Part shown: in pieces, positions 1 to 6,785 of the stretch
Layout: each line of letters starts with the position of its first letter
Numbering within the stretch: the first letter of the stretch is position 1
Assembly: GCA_031549605.1 (NCBI GenBank)
Contig: JAVBPM010000015.1
Span: 1 to 17,669, forward strand
From: WRAI01 sp031549605
Lineage (GTDB): Bacteria; Bacillota; Clostridia; Oscillospirales; UBA929
Length of the DNA stretch: 17,669 nucleotides
Direction of reading: 5' to 3'
Made by a program: the position numbers and the translations under genes
Notes under the pieces: model-generated
The model's input: the letters and a program-made list of their open reading frames with translations, nothing else
Databases searched by the model: none
Told to the model about the DNA's origin: nothing

Positions 1-1
1 C

Positions 2-745
2 ACCGAGATGGGTTCCGAGCTGCGCCGTATGTTCACCTGCGGTTCACCCAACGCAGTGCTCATCGACGCCGACTATTCTCAAATCGAGCTGCGCGTACTG
101 GCGCACATCGCCGACGATAAGACCATGCAGGCCGCCTTTAACGCCGGTCTAGACATCCACACGGCCACCGCCTGCGAGATTTTCGGCTGCGAGCCAGAAG
201 CCGTCACGCCGCTCATGCGCCGTCAGGCCAAAGCCATCAACTTTGGCATCGTCTACGGCATGGGCGACCACGCCCTAGCGCAGGATCTCGGCATCTCCTA
301 CGCCGAGGCCAAGCAGTACCGCGAAAGCTACTTCGGCCGCTTTTCCGGTGTCTATCAGTATCAAAAAAACATCGTCGAGCAGGCCAAGGAGCAGGGCTAC
401 GTCACCACGCTGCTGGGCCGTCGTCGCCCGTTGCCCGAGCTGCAATCGTCCAATCACAACCTGCGCGCCTTTGGCGAGCGCGCGGCGCTCAACGCGCCTA
501 TTCAAGGCAGCGCCGCCGACATCATCAAGCTGGCCATGCTGTCGCTGTCGACCAAGCTACAACAAGACCATCCTGACGCCAAGCTGGTGCTGCAGGTACA
601 CGACGAGCTGCTCGTCGAATGCCCTGCCGAACAGGTGCAAGCCGTGGCACAGACCGTCAAGCAGTGCATGGAACGCGTCATGACGCTGTCCGTGCCGCTG
701 ACCGCTGACGTCGGCTGTGGCACCAACTGGCAGCAGGCGCATTGA
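2..745 (+). CDS. polA: DNA polymerase I, C-terminal polymerase domain (5' end outside window)
   Basis: The reading frame is already open at base 2, and the window holds only the last ~247 residues of a protein usually near 900. It carries family A polymerase signatures: motif A (DYSQIELR, codons from about base 71) with the first metal-binding aspartate; the O-helix motif B (RRQAKAINFGIVYG) that binds the incoming dNTP and template; and motif C (VHDELL, near base 600) with the second catalytic aspartate. PolA fills gaps left by Okazaki primer removal and excision repair. The ATG at base 8 is internal to the domain and not the start. The 5' nuclease and any proofreading domain lie outside the window. 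The stop overlaps the ribosome site (GAGGTGA, 744-750) of the next gene, so the two are probably co-transcribed. Confidence 0.97.
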   Translation, partial: TEMGSELRRMFTCGSPNAVLIDADYSQIELRVLAHIADDKTMQAAFNAGLDIHTATACEIFGCEPEAVTPLMRRQAKAINFGIVYGMGDHALAQDLGISYAEAKQYRESYFGRFSGVYQYQKNIVEQAKEQGYVTTLLGRRRPLPELQSSNHNLRAFGERAALNAPIQGSAADIIKLAMLSLSTKLQQDHPDAKLVLQVHDELLVECPAEQVQAVAQTVKQCMERVMTLSVPLTADVGCGTNWQQAH

Positions 746-754
746 GGTGATACC

Positions 755-1180
755 ATGACGATTTGTTTTGTCTGCACCGGCAATACTTGCCGCAGTCCCA
801 TGGCGCAAGCCATCGCGGAGCAGTTAAGCGATGCCCGCAACCTTAACCACACCATTTTTTCACGCGGCCTTGCCGCCGCCGCCGGTCTACCTGCTTCACC
901 GCACGCCGTGACTGCCGCTCAGTCGCATCAGCTTGATCTGTCGGCACACACGGCCACCCAACTGACCGTCCACGACATCGCACAGGCCGACCGCATCTAC
1001 ACCATGAGCCGCAGTGCCCAGCAACTGCTACAACAGCTCTACCCCACCCACGCCGACCGCATCGCCGCACTGTCCGACAGCGACATCGCCGACCCGTTTG
1101 GCGGTGACCTCGCCGTCTATCAGTTGACCTTTGACCAACTGCAACGCGCCATCGCCGCGCTGCCGGAGTTTAGCCTATGA
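755..1180 (+). CDS. ywlE: Low-molecular-weight phosphatase, probable protein-arginine phosphatase (YwlE type)
   Basis: A 141-residue protein with the LMW-PTP P-loop CTGNTCRS at residues 7-14: nucleophile Cys7, phosphate-binding Arg13. The general acid loop DPFGG is at 113-117. Residue 11 is Thr. In Bacillus subtilis YwlE, Thr11 in the same loop position favours phosphoarginine, whereas tyrosine phosphatases carry Ile/Leu there, so arginine phosphatase is the better inference. Such enzymes reverse McsB arginine phosphorylation, which marks proteins for ClpCP. No mcsB is visible here. The ATG at 755 follows GAGGTGA at a 4-nt gap, overlapping the polA stop. The stop overlaps the rimI start (ATGA). 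A generic tyrosine phosphatase remains possible. Confidence 0.88.
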   Translation: MTICFVCTGNTCRSPMAQAIAEQLSDARNLNHTIFSRGLAAAAGLPASPHAVTAAQSHQLDLSAHTATQLTVHDIAQADRIYTMSRSAQQLLQQLYPTHADRIAALSDSDIADPFGGDLAVYQLTFDQLQRAIAALPEFSL

Positions 1181-1623
1181 TCATTCCTATGACCGAACAG
1201 CACCTCGACGCCGTCGCGGCGCTCGAGCAGGCTTGTTTCACCGATCCATACTCGCGCAGCCTGTTGGAAAGCGAGCTAGCCAACACCAACAGCCTTTATT
1301 TGGTCGACTGCCTGCCCGACGGCACCGTGCGCGGCTACGCGGGGCTTAACATTGTGCTCGACGAGGGCCACATCACCAACATCGCCACCGCGCCCGACTA
1401 CCGCCGTCAAGGCATCGCCGCCAAGCTGCTGCACCGGCAGCTGGTGCTGTGCAAAACGCTGGGGCTGCGCCAGCTGCAATTGGAGGTGCGCCAGTCCAAC
1501 GAACCGGCGCTGCAACTCTACCGTGACGCCGGCTTTGTCGAGGTCGGGCTGCGCAACAACTATTACGCCCACCCCACCGAGGCCGCCGTACTCATGAACC
1601 TTAACCTTGAGGAGCTGCTATGA
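1177..1623 (+). CDS. rimI: Ribosomal protein/peptide N-alpha-acetyltransferase RimI (GNAT family)
   Basis: A 148-residue single GNAT domain. The acetyl-CoA pyrophosphate loop is visible as YRRQGIA at about 75-81. The RimI-type tail block is present: EVRQSN, then LYRDAGF, then RNNYY, the region that shapes the peptide site and carries the catalytic Tyr. RimI acetylates the N-terminal residue of ribosomal protein S18 in Escherichia coli; homologues have broader targets. The ATG overlaps the previous stop as ATGA, with GGAG 8 nt upstream inside the phosphatase gene, and its own stop overlaps the tsaD start in the same way, implying translational coupling. Adjacency to tsaD is common in bacteria and strengthens the name over a generic GNAT. 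Confidence 0.92.
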   Translation: MIIPMTEQHLDAVAALEQACFTDPYSRSLLESELANTNSLYLVDCLPDGTVRGYAGLNIVLDEGHITNIATAPDYRRQGIAAKLLHRQLVLCKTLGLRQLQLEVRQSNEPALQLYRDAGFVEVGLRNNYYAHPTEAAVLMNLNLEELL

Positions 1624-2636
1624 CCATTCTCGCTTTTGAGTCGTCGTGTGACGAGACCTCCGTCGCCATCGTGCGCGACGGCCACGACATTTTGGCCAAC
1701 TTAATCTCGTCGCAGGTGGCTATCCATGCGCCGTACGGCGGTGTTGTGCCGGAAATCGCGTCGCGGCAACATATGCGCGTCATCGCTCAGATGACCACCG
1801 ATGCACTGCAACAGGCCAACTGCACCATGGCCGACATCGATGCTGTCGCCGTCACCGCCGCGCCGGGGCTCATTGGCGCGCTGCTGGTCGGTGTCAACTT
1901 TGCCAAAACACTGGCGTATAAGTACAACAAGCTGCTGGTCGCCGTGCATCACCTCAAAGGTCACATCGCCGCCGGTCGGCTGGCCGACCCGTCACTCAAC
2001 TATCCCTTTTTGGCGCTGGCCGTCAGCGGCGGCCACACGCTGTTGCTCCATGCCGAAACCCCAACAACCACGCACATCCTCGGCTCAACCAAAGACGACG
2101 CCGTCGGCGAGGCCTTTGACAAAATCGCGCGCGTATTGGGGCTCGGCTACCCGGGCGGCCCCGCCATTGAAAAAGCGGCACAACAAGCCACCGACAACAC
2201 GCCCGCCTTCGCGCTGCCCATCCCCAGACTGGACGGACTCGACATGTCCTTTTCCGGCATTAAGACCGCCTTCATCAACGAAATCCACCGCCGCACCCAG
2301 CGCGGCCTGCCGATAGACGCGCCCGCCTTCGCTCACACCTTTCAGACCCACGTCGTGGCATTGCTGGTCGGTAAAATGGGCGACGCCTACGCGCAAACCG
2401 GTCTCAAACGCTGGCTGCTCTGCGGCGGCGTTGCCGCCAACAAGCTGCTGCGACAACAGCTGTCCGCCGCCGCAAACGACTGCGGCTGCACGCTTTCCGT
2501 TCCTCCACTGGCGTTGTGCGGCGACAACGCCGCCATGATTGCCGCCGCCGCCTTCGACCAGCTGGCCGCCGGCCACACACACGGCAACGACCTCAACGCT
2601 CGCGCCACGCTGCCCGTCGATAGCCGAATTATGTAA
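1620..2636 (+). CDS. tsaD: tRNA N6-adenosine threonylcarbamoyltransferase TsaD
   Basis: A 338-residue ASKHA-fold protein of typical length that transfers threonylcarbamoyl from TC-AMP to A37 of ANN-decoding tRNAs, normally with TsaB and TsaE. Visible signatures are the N-terminal ESSCDET, the metal-binding pair H111 and H115 (HLKGH), VSGGHT at about 135-140, VGEAFDK at 162-168, and the C-terminal GDNAAM with D302. Position 113 is Lys where many bacterial homologues have Glu (H-x-E-G-H); the two histidines are intact, so activity is expected. The ATG at 1620 overlaps the rimI stop and has GAGGAG at 1609-1614. TsaB and TsaE genes are not in the window. No terminator hairpin follows. Confidence 0.96.
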   Translation: MTILAFESSCDETSVAIVRDGHDILANLISSQVAIHAPYGGVVPEIASRQHMRVIAQMTTDALQQANCTMADIDAVAVTAAPGLIGALLVGVNFAKTLAYKYNKLLVAVHHLKGHIAAGRLADPSLNYPFLALAVSGGHTLLLHAETPTTTHILGSTKDDAVGEAFDKIARVLGLGYPGGPAIEKAAQQATDNTPAFALPIPRLDGLDMSFSGIKTAFINEIHRRTQRGLPIDAPAFAHTFQTHVVALLVGKMGDAYAQTGLKRWLLCGGVAANKLLRQQLSAAANDCGCTLSVPPLALCGDNAAMIAAAAFDQLAAGHTHGNDLNARATLPVDSRIM

Positions 2637-2732
2637 ACCTTATAATTGCCTGATTACACTTCAACTGCGCAACTCATCCTGCAAAGAGACATCAGCTTAG
2701 GTGTGATGGGCTGTACAAATTGTGGAATACTC

Positions 2733-2741
2733 TGTGGATAA
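2733..2741 (-). promoter_or_regulatory. Perfect DnaA box (TTATCCACA on the - strand)
   Basis: The + strand reads TGTGGATAA, the exact complement of the consensus DnaA box. A degenerate copy, TGTGGAATA at 2721-2729, lies 12 bp upstream in the same orientation. The site is 58 bp upstream of the flavodoxin promoter. It could let DnaA regulate that gene or titrate DnaA, but a single perfect 9-mer can arise by chance. Confidence 0.35.
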
Positions 2742-2764
2742 TGTATATAACTATCGGCAATCAC

Positions 2765-2780
2765 CACACAAAATTGTGTG
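2765..2780. promoter_or_regulatory. Palindrome upstream of the flavodoxin promoter, possible operator
   Basis: CACACAA and TTGTGTG form 7-bp inverted arms around two A bases, ending 18 bp before the -35 box. A weaker look-alike (ACAAATTGT) sits at 2715-2723, about five helical turns away. The pair would suit a dimeric regulator, but the regulator cannot be named from the sequence. Confidence 0.35.
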
Positions 2781-2798
2781 ACCGTTATGGCAAACTAA

Positions 2799-2827
2799 TT
2801 GACAATAACCCGTCCGTCGTCTACACT
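2799..2827 (+). promoter_or_regulatory. Sigma-A promoter for the flavodoxin-like gene
   Basis: TTGACA at 2799-2804, a 17-bp spacer, and TACACT at 2822-2827. Transcription would start near 2834, giving a leader of about 26 nt that contains AGGAGG (2847-2852) seven bases before the ATG. Confidence 0.8.
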
Positions 2828-2859
2828 AATAAGCGGAAACGCTGACAGGAGGCAACAAC

Positions 2860-3324
2860 ATGAAAACACTAATCGTCTGCTACTCTCGCACGGGCAATGC
2901 TAAATCACTGGCCACCGTGTTGTCGTCGGCCATGCACGCCGACCTTGAGGATTTGACCGACGTCCATCCCTTTACCGGTCTTTTCGGCGTCGTACGCGCC
3001 GGTTTCTGCGCGGTTCGCAAGGCACTGCCCAACTTCTGTCCGCCGCGTTACCAGCCGCGCGACTATGAGCGCGTCATCATTGTCACGCCGGTCTGGGCCG
3101 GCCGCGCCGCCGCGCCCATGCGCAGCTACCTCGACCAGTACGGCGATATGTGCAAAAAACTGATGCTGTTCACCGTCAGCAAGGGCCCGTCCATCGACCA
3201 GGTGCGCGACGAACTGCAAACCACCTTCGGTCTCAGTTTTGAAAACGCCGTCGGCTTCACCAACAAAGAGCTCAAGAGTGGTACTGTCATCAACCAGCTC
3301 AAGTCAATGAGCGGCCAGATGTAG
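2860..3324 (+). CDS. Flavodoxin-family protein
   Basis: A 154-residue protein with a flavodoxin-like fold. The N-terminal strand and phosphate-binding loop (CYSRTGNAKSLA, residues 7-18) match the FMN phosphate loop, and PVWAGRAAAPMRSYL at about 76-90 matches the second conserved segment of the short flavodoxin/NAD(P)H-oxidoreductase-like group. It probably binds FMN and carries electrons in the cytoplasm; the partner is unknown. It has its own strong promoter and ribosome site (AGGAGG, 7-nt gap), so it is expressed independently of the tsaD run. Its last 26 bp overlap tail-to-tail with the membrane protein gene on the other strand. The exact subfamily is not resolved. Confidence 0.85.
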   Translation: MKTLIVCYSRTGNAKSLATVLSSAMHADLEDLTDVHPFTGLFGVVRAGFCAVRKALPNFCPPRYQPRDYERVIIVTPVWAGRAAAPMRSYLDQYGDMCKKLMLFTVSKGPSIDQVRDELQTTFGLSFENAVGFTNKELKSGTVINQLKSMSGQM

Positions 3325-4297
3325 CCACAATGCCGACCCCGAGCAAATAGAGCGACAGCCACAGACTGCCCACGTGCAGTCCTGCATACATACTCAGCAC
3401 CATCCACAGCGGGTGCAACGACAGGCTTTTGGCCAGCCACTTGGCCTCGCACATCTGCCGCAGTGCGCTGGCCAGCACCCAGCCCAGCAGCAGGACTATG
3501 CCCGGCAAGAGCCGCCCGTTGAGTATCTCAACGGCTGCCACCGGCAACAGCACAATCCCCTGCCCAATCACCGGCAACACGTCTGCCACCGCCGCCAAGA
3601 CACTCAGCAGTGCGGCATAAGGCACACCTACGACCGTGAGCAACAGCCATGTCTGCGCAAACGTCATTAGCACCAACAGCATCCAAACGCGCAGGCTACG
3701 TCCCACCACAACACCAAACCGTTGCAGCGCAGCTGAATAGCGGCGTGCCACTGGCTCAGAAAATACTACAAACGGCAGCTTGTCTGCAGTTTCTTTTTGA
3801 TGGCAAAAATAGTAGACGCCCAGCAGCACCACCATCACCATCGACAGCCCCTCGGGCAGCTTGCTCAGCAACGACAGCGCCACACCCAACCCCGATTGCG
3901 CGGCCGTCAGACACCACCGCCAAAGTGTACTCAAGTCAACGTCCAACCACGACGGCACAAGGCGCTCCATGCCACCACCGACCTGCCACTGCGACAGCAA
4001 CTGAAGCAGCCGGCTGCCCTGCGAAAGCAACAGGGAACTCAAATAAACGGTCAAGCCAATCACAACGGCGAGAAAGAGCAGCGTTGCCATCAAAGCCGCC
4101 AACCACCGCGCCACGCCAACACTGCAAAGCAGCGACACCAACGGCCGCAGCGCCAACGACGCCAAAAATGCCAGCACCAACGGCATCAAAAGCCCCCGCA
4201 AAACATACAGCACCCCAAATGCCAGCGTAAACAACGCAACCCGCCCCAAAACCCGCCGCGCCAACAGCAAAAACCGCGCATCAAACCACCCCGCCAC
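3299..4297 (-). CDS. AI-2E family (YtvI-like) membrane transporter/permease
   Basis: About 332 residues, strongly hydrophobic, with an AI-2E/PerM-type layout: N-terminal membrane helices (a stretch such as LLMPLVLAFLASLALRPLV), a central amphipathic region, and C-terminal helices including the segment LSLHPLWMVLSMYAGL, which resembles the C-terminal block of the YtvI subgroup (linked to sporulation in Bacillus). Substrate unknown; AI-2 export is proven for few members. The open frame extends to 4408, but those extra 37 codons read through a terminator hairpin and a repeat element, so I place the start at GTG 4297-4295, preceded by a modest GGGGTGAT. Start choice is uncertain; downstream TTG codons are alternatives. 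The end overlaps the convergent flavodoxin gene. Confidence 0.78.
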   Translation of the reverse strand: MAGWFDARFLLLARRVLGRVALFTLAFGVLYVLRGLLMPLVLAFLASLALRPLVSLLCSVGVARWLAALMATLLFLAVVIGLTVYLSSLLLSQGSRLLQLLSQWQVGGGMERLVPSWLDVDLSTLWRWCLTAAQSGLGVALSLLSKLPEGLSMVMVVLLGVYYFCHQKETADKLPFVVFSEPVARRYSAALQRFGVVVGRSLRVWMLLVLMTFAQTWLLLTVVGVPYAALLSVLAAVADVLPVIGQGIVLLPVAAVEILNGRLLPGIVLLLGWVLASALRQMCEAKWLAKSLSLHPLWMVLSMYAGLHVGSLWLSLYLLGVGIVATSGRSLT

Positions 4298-4331
4298 ACC
4301 ATCACCCCAGAGTAAGGATATGAAGCAGGGC

Positions 4332-4362
4332 AAAAAAACAGCACAGGCTATGAGCCTGTGCT
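4332..4362 (-). terminator. Intrinsic terminator at the end of the pilus operon
   Basis: Read on the - strand, a 10-bp stem (AGCACAGGCT / AGCCTGTGCT, 4340-4362, loop of 3) is followed by G and seven T. It lies about 300 bp after the pilO stop because a repeat element sits between. It also separates the pilus operon from the AI-2E gene. Confidence 0.85.
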
Positions 4363-4610
4363 CAGCGTGACAAATAACTTGTTTTTTGGCACGCTGACAG
4401 GCAGACAAAGAAGTGCGCAGGCAAAGAAACGCTGTCCGTCGGCGTACGATGGTACGCTAGGACAGCGTTTCTGTAGCAAGTAAAACCATTGCGGCGCAGC
4501 GACCCTGTCGATGCGCCGCAAAACATAAACCGAGAATCAAAAAGCAGCCTTACGTCGCCGTTTTCTCTCTTTTCTGACACTGGCTTTACGGTGCGCGCTT
4601 TTTTGACAGT
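4363..4610. repeat. Hairpin-rich ~248-bp repeat element, copy 1
   Basis: This segment is about 90% identical by eye to 16918-17164 in the same orientation. In order it contains: an end hairpin (4363-4378 with 4381-4396, two mismatches); a 13-bp stem (4425-4437 with 4460-4472) enclosing a second 6-bp stem (GCGTAC / GTACGC, 4442-4457); another nested hairpin (4489-4498 with 4512-4521, inner CGAC/GTCG); a pyrimidine-rich stretch near 4560-4576; and a right end reading TTTTTTGACAGT. The two ends form imperfect inverted repeats around TGTCAAAAAA. It fills most of the 362-bp space between pilO and the AI-2E gene. A 72-codon frame on the - strand is judged non-coding. It looks like a small non-autonomous mobile element or a structured 3'-end module. 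Confidence 0.85.
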
Positions 4611-4613
4611 CTG

Positions 4614-4641
4614 AGCACAGGCTCAGTATCGAGCCTGTGCT
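4614..4641. terminator. Terminator-like hairpin flanking repeat copy 1 on the pilO side
   Basis: An 11-bp perfect stem (AGCACAGGCTC / GAGCCTGTGCT) with a 6-nt loop. Ten base pairs of stem are identical to the terminator at 4340-4362 on the other side of the repeat; only the loop differs. On the - strand it lies 19 bp after the pilO stop but has no T-run, so it may work weakly or protect the mRNA 3' end. Confidence 0.6.
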
Positions 4642-4659
4642 GTTGTTATGCCATAAAGC

Positions 4660-5286
4660 TTACGGTGTTTCCGCGGCGGGCTGATCAGCGGGCGGTTGCT
4701 CTGTTGGTGATTGCTCGGGCGTGAACTCCGTCTTGCCGCGGCTAAACACATCCAAGTTAACCGAATAGATATTATCCGCGTAACTAATGGAAAGGTTGGT
4801 GGCCCTCATGTTATCACTGCGAGCAATGTCGTCGATCAGCAGGTAAAAATCCACCAGATCTCCCGTAATTCTGCCGCATGACAGCGAAGACCTTAGCACT
4901 TCTTTATACTCTTTCTCACTCGACGTCAACTTAACCGGCACTCTTGCATCAGACAATATCAACTGCTGCGCATCCAGATTGTGTTGCGTGTTGAATCCAC
5001 GGACAAATTCGACGATATCATTCTGAGTCTTAAAAGCCTCATACTTACCCGCGCTCTGAGCAATACTAGCCTTTGCTTTGGCCAGCGAATCATCAATGGT
5101 AATACGCTCAGCCATCAGCATTTGCATATCCATACTTTGGCTTTCCAGGTCAGCGTTTTTGTCGCTCGCGGCGGAGAGGGCATCCATAGTGGGGCTCAGC
5201 AGCAGCATAAAGTAGGCGGCGACAAAAATGACAACGCACACGACGATAATAAGCACTTTTTCGCGTTTTGTCAGTTCTTTTTTCAC
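4660..5286 (-). CDS. pilO: Type IV pilus alignment protein PilO-like
   Basis: A 208-residue bitopic protein: a short charged N-terminus (KKELTKREK), one membrane helix at about 11-30, a coiled-coil-prone stretch at about 35-75, a ferredoxin-like periplasm-side domain to about 185, and a Pro/Glu-rich tail. This plan and its position after PilN match PilO, which pairs with PilN to link the cytoplasmic PilM ring and platform to the pilus. Sequence similarity is weak, so the call rests on topology and context. It starts with GTG, overlapping the PilMN stop (GTGA). Its ribosome site AGGAGG (5291-5296) lies inside the Glu-rich end of the upstream gene, so translation is coupled. It is the last gene of the operon. 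The Pro-rich tail is unusual. Confidence 0.75.
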   Translation of the reverse strand: MKKELTKREKVLIIVVCVVIFVAAYFMLLLSPTMDALSAASDKNADLESQSMDMQMLMAERITIDDSLAKAKASIAQSAGKYEAFKTQNDIVEFVRGFNTQHNLDAQQLILSDARVPVKLTSSEKEYKEVLRSSLSCGRITGDLVDFYLLIDDIARSDNMRATNLSISYADNIYSVNLDVFSRGKTEFTPEQSPTEQPPADQPAAETP

Positions 5287-6743
5287 TTGGCCTCCTCCTC
5301 TATTACAACCTTCAGATGAATGATAATCGTAAACATTACGCCTTCACTCGTTTCATTAAAGCCCGGGTTTTCAATAAAGGAAAACTCTTTATACTCCTTG
5401 ATTCGGTCAACAAAAGCTGTCGTGTCCAATGCCGTCTTGCCGGTACACTCGAGTTCCAGTGTTGGATCCGGCAGTAAGACCCCGTCCACCATAGCGAGTG
5501 GAACACGGTAAGTGGCGCGCTTTAGCACAACAACGCCGTTCAGCTGGGAGTCCAAAAACTGGAATACTTCTCTATTCAGCTGGGGAACAGCGTTAATACC
5601 CTTCTCAATTGCGTCCAGATTGGGTTGCACTTCGGTGCTGTAATACTGCACCTCAGTATTCTTACTTCTCACATACTCAACATCTTCTAAATGCTTAGGA
5701 TTGGTAAGAAACGCTTCCAAATCCTCATTGTCCTTCTCCACCGACATCAGTTGCAGCTTGAAAAAACCAAAGACACCCAACAGAATGACAACAATCGCCG
5801 CCAGCACGATGTGGATTTTCTTAATTCTGACCTTCTTCGGCTTCTTGATACTATTCTGATAGGTCGTAATCAGGTTAATGCAACCCTGCGGCGCACAGGC
5901 GCCCAGATACGAGAAATGGCACTGGTCGGTAATCTTACCGCCCGTCGCCGCCTGCATCAAATCAATGCCCTGCAACTCCACCTCGACGTGCGAGGGCAGC
6001 ATGGCACGCATAGCCTCAATCATTGGCGGCGTCGCGCCGATATAGTAACTAACGGTAAAATTCTTGTTAAACTGCGCCAACGAGGTCAGGCTCTGCACCA
6101 CGCGGCGGCAGAACTCGTCCTCGGAATCGGCGATGATGCGCGTGCGGTTGCTAAAAATGTACTTGCCGTTTTCAAAAATCAGCGACAGCATGCTCATACC
6201 GTCGATGATATTGAGCGCCATCTTCTTATCGCGCAAACTCGGCGTATTGCGCACAAAGTGAATGACCACATCCAAGCCGACGTAAATAGCCGACAGCTTG
6301 ACATTCAACGCCGCAAAAATATGCAGATACGTCTCAATAATCGGGCTGTTGACCGCACAAGCCAACATACTGCGCTCGTTTTTGTCGTTGATGGCATCAT
6401 AATCGTAGATCAGCTGGTCGTAGGCGCCGGAATTGTTGGCCAACTCATGCTTGGCCATTTCCAAATACTGTTCTTTTTTCAGAACCGGCACCGGTAGCAT
6501 CTTGGTCAGCACGGCGTTAGAGTCAATGGTCAACGTGGCATTGGCAAACATACCCGGATTCTGCTGCTGCATTTGACGCAACTTGTCGGTCAGTGCCGCG
6601 GCATCAGTCACAATGCCGTTAATAATCACCTGTTCGGGCAAATCCATGCTGGCGTAGCGTTGCACACGTACGCCTGTGCCCTTGGCGGGCGCATAGCCGA
6701 CAATTTGTATCTGGGTATTGGAAATATAAATCGAGTTATTCAT
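5283..6743 (-). CDS. pilM: PilM-PilN fusion, type IV pilus assembly
   Basis: A 486-residue protein that joins two normally separate proteins. Residues ~1-285 resemble PilM, an actin-like cytoplasmic protein, with an internal strand-turn NIIDGMSMLSLIF at about 178-190 like the second phosphate loop. Residues ~288-486 look like PilN: an INLI motif at 289-292 (PilN starts with INLLP, which docks into PilM), a basic stretch, one membrane helix at about 310-329, a coiled region, and a ferredoxin-like domain. A tethered M-N pair would keep the docking permanent. The N-terminal D-x-G phosphate loop of PilM (DIGSxxxK) is not visible, so nucleotide binding is doubtful. The ATG at 6743 has a weak GAGGGG 11 nt upstream. 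It overlaps pilO by 4 bp. The PilM assignment rests partly on context. Confidence 0.78.
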   Translation of the reverse strand: MNNSIYISNTQIQIVGYAPAKGTGVRVQRYASMDLPEQVIINGIVTDAAALTDKLRQMQQQNPGMFANATLTIDSNAVLTKMLPVPVLKKEQYLEMAKHELANNSGAYDQLIYDYDAINDKNERSMLACAVNSPIIETYLHIFAALNVKLSAIYVGLDVVIHFVRNTPSLRDKKMALNIIDGMSMLSLIFENGKYIFSNRTRIIADSEDEFCRRVVQSLTSLAQFNKNFTVSYYIGATPPMIEAMRAMLPSHVEVELQGIDLMQAATGGKITDQCHFSYLGACAPQGCINLITTYQNSIKKPKKVRIKKIHIVLAAIVVILLGVFGFFKLQLMSVEKDNEDLEAFLTNPKHLEDVEYVRSKNTEVQYYSTEVQPNLDAIEKGINAVPQLNREVFQFLDSQLNGVVVLKRATYRVPLAMVDGVLLPDPTLELECTGKTALDTTAFVDRIKEYKEFSFIENPGFNETSEGVMFTIIIHLKVVIEEEAK

Positions 6744-6785
6744 CTACTGAACGCCCCTCAAAGCTACTAGTGTCATCTTCGTACA

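Noticed and set aside
2641..2646. Perfect TATAAT just after tsaD
   Set aside because: No -35-like hexamer at 16-18 bp and no extended -10; the promoter at 2799-2827 is far better.
3649..4315. Two + strand frames (193 and 172 codons) opposite the AI-2E gene
   Set aside because: Low-complexity Pro/Ala/Gln/His composition mirrors the hydrophobic gene on the other strand.
4298..4408. N-terminal extension of the AI-2E gene to an ATG at 4408
   Set aside because: Those codons are the terminator hairpin and repeat; the extension is not membrane-like and a terminator would precede most of it.
4362..4580. 72-codon frame on the - strand inside repeat copy 1
   Set aside because: Similar to the frame in copy 2 only in part; a one-base A-run difference shifts the other half, no ribosome site precedes it, and RNA folds explain the conservation better.
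5691..6497. 268-codon + strand frame opposite pilM-pilN
   Set aside because: Arg/His/Gln-rich composition typical of an antisense shadow of a GC-rich gene; no ribosome site or promoter.
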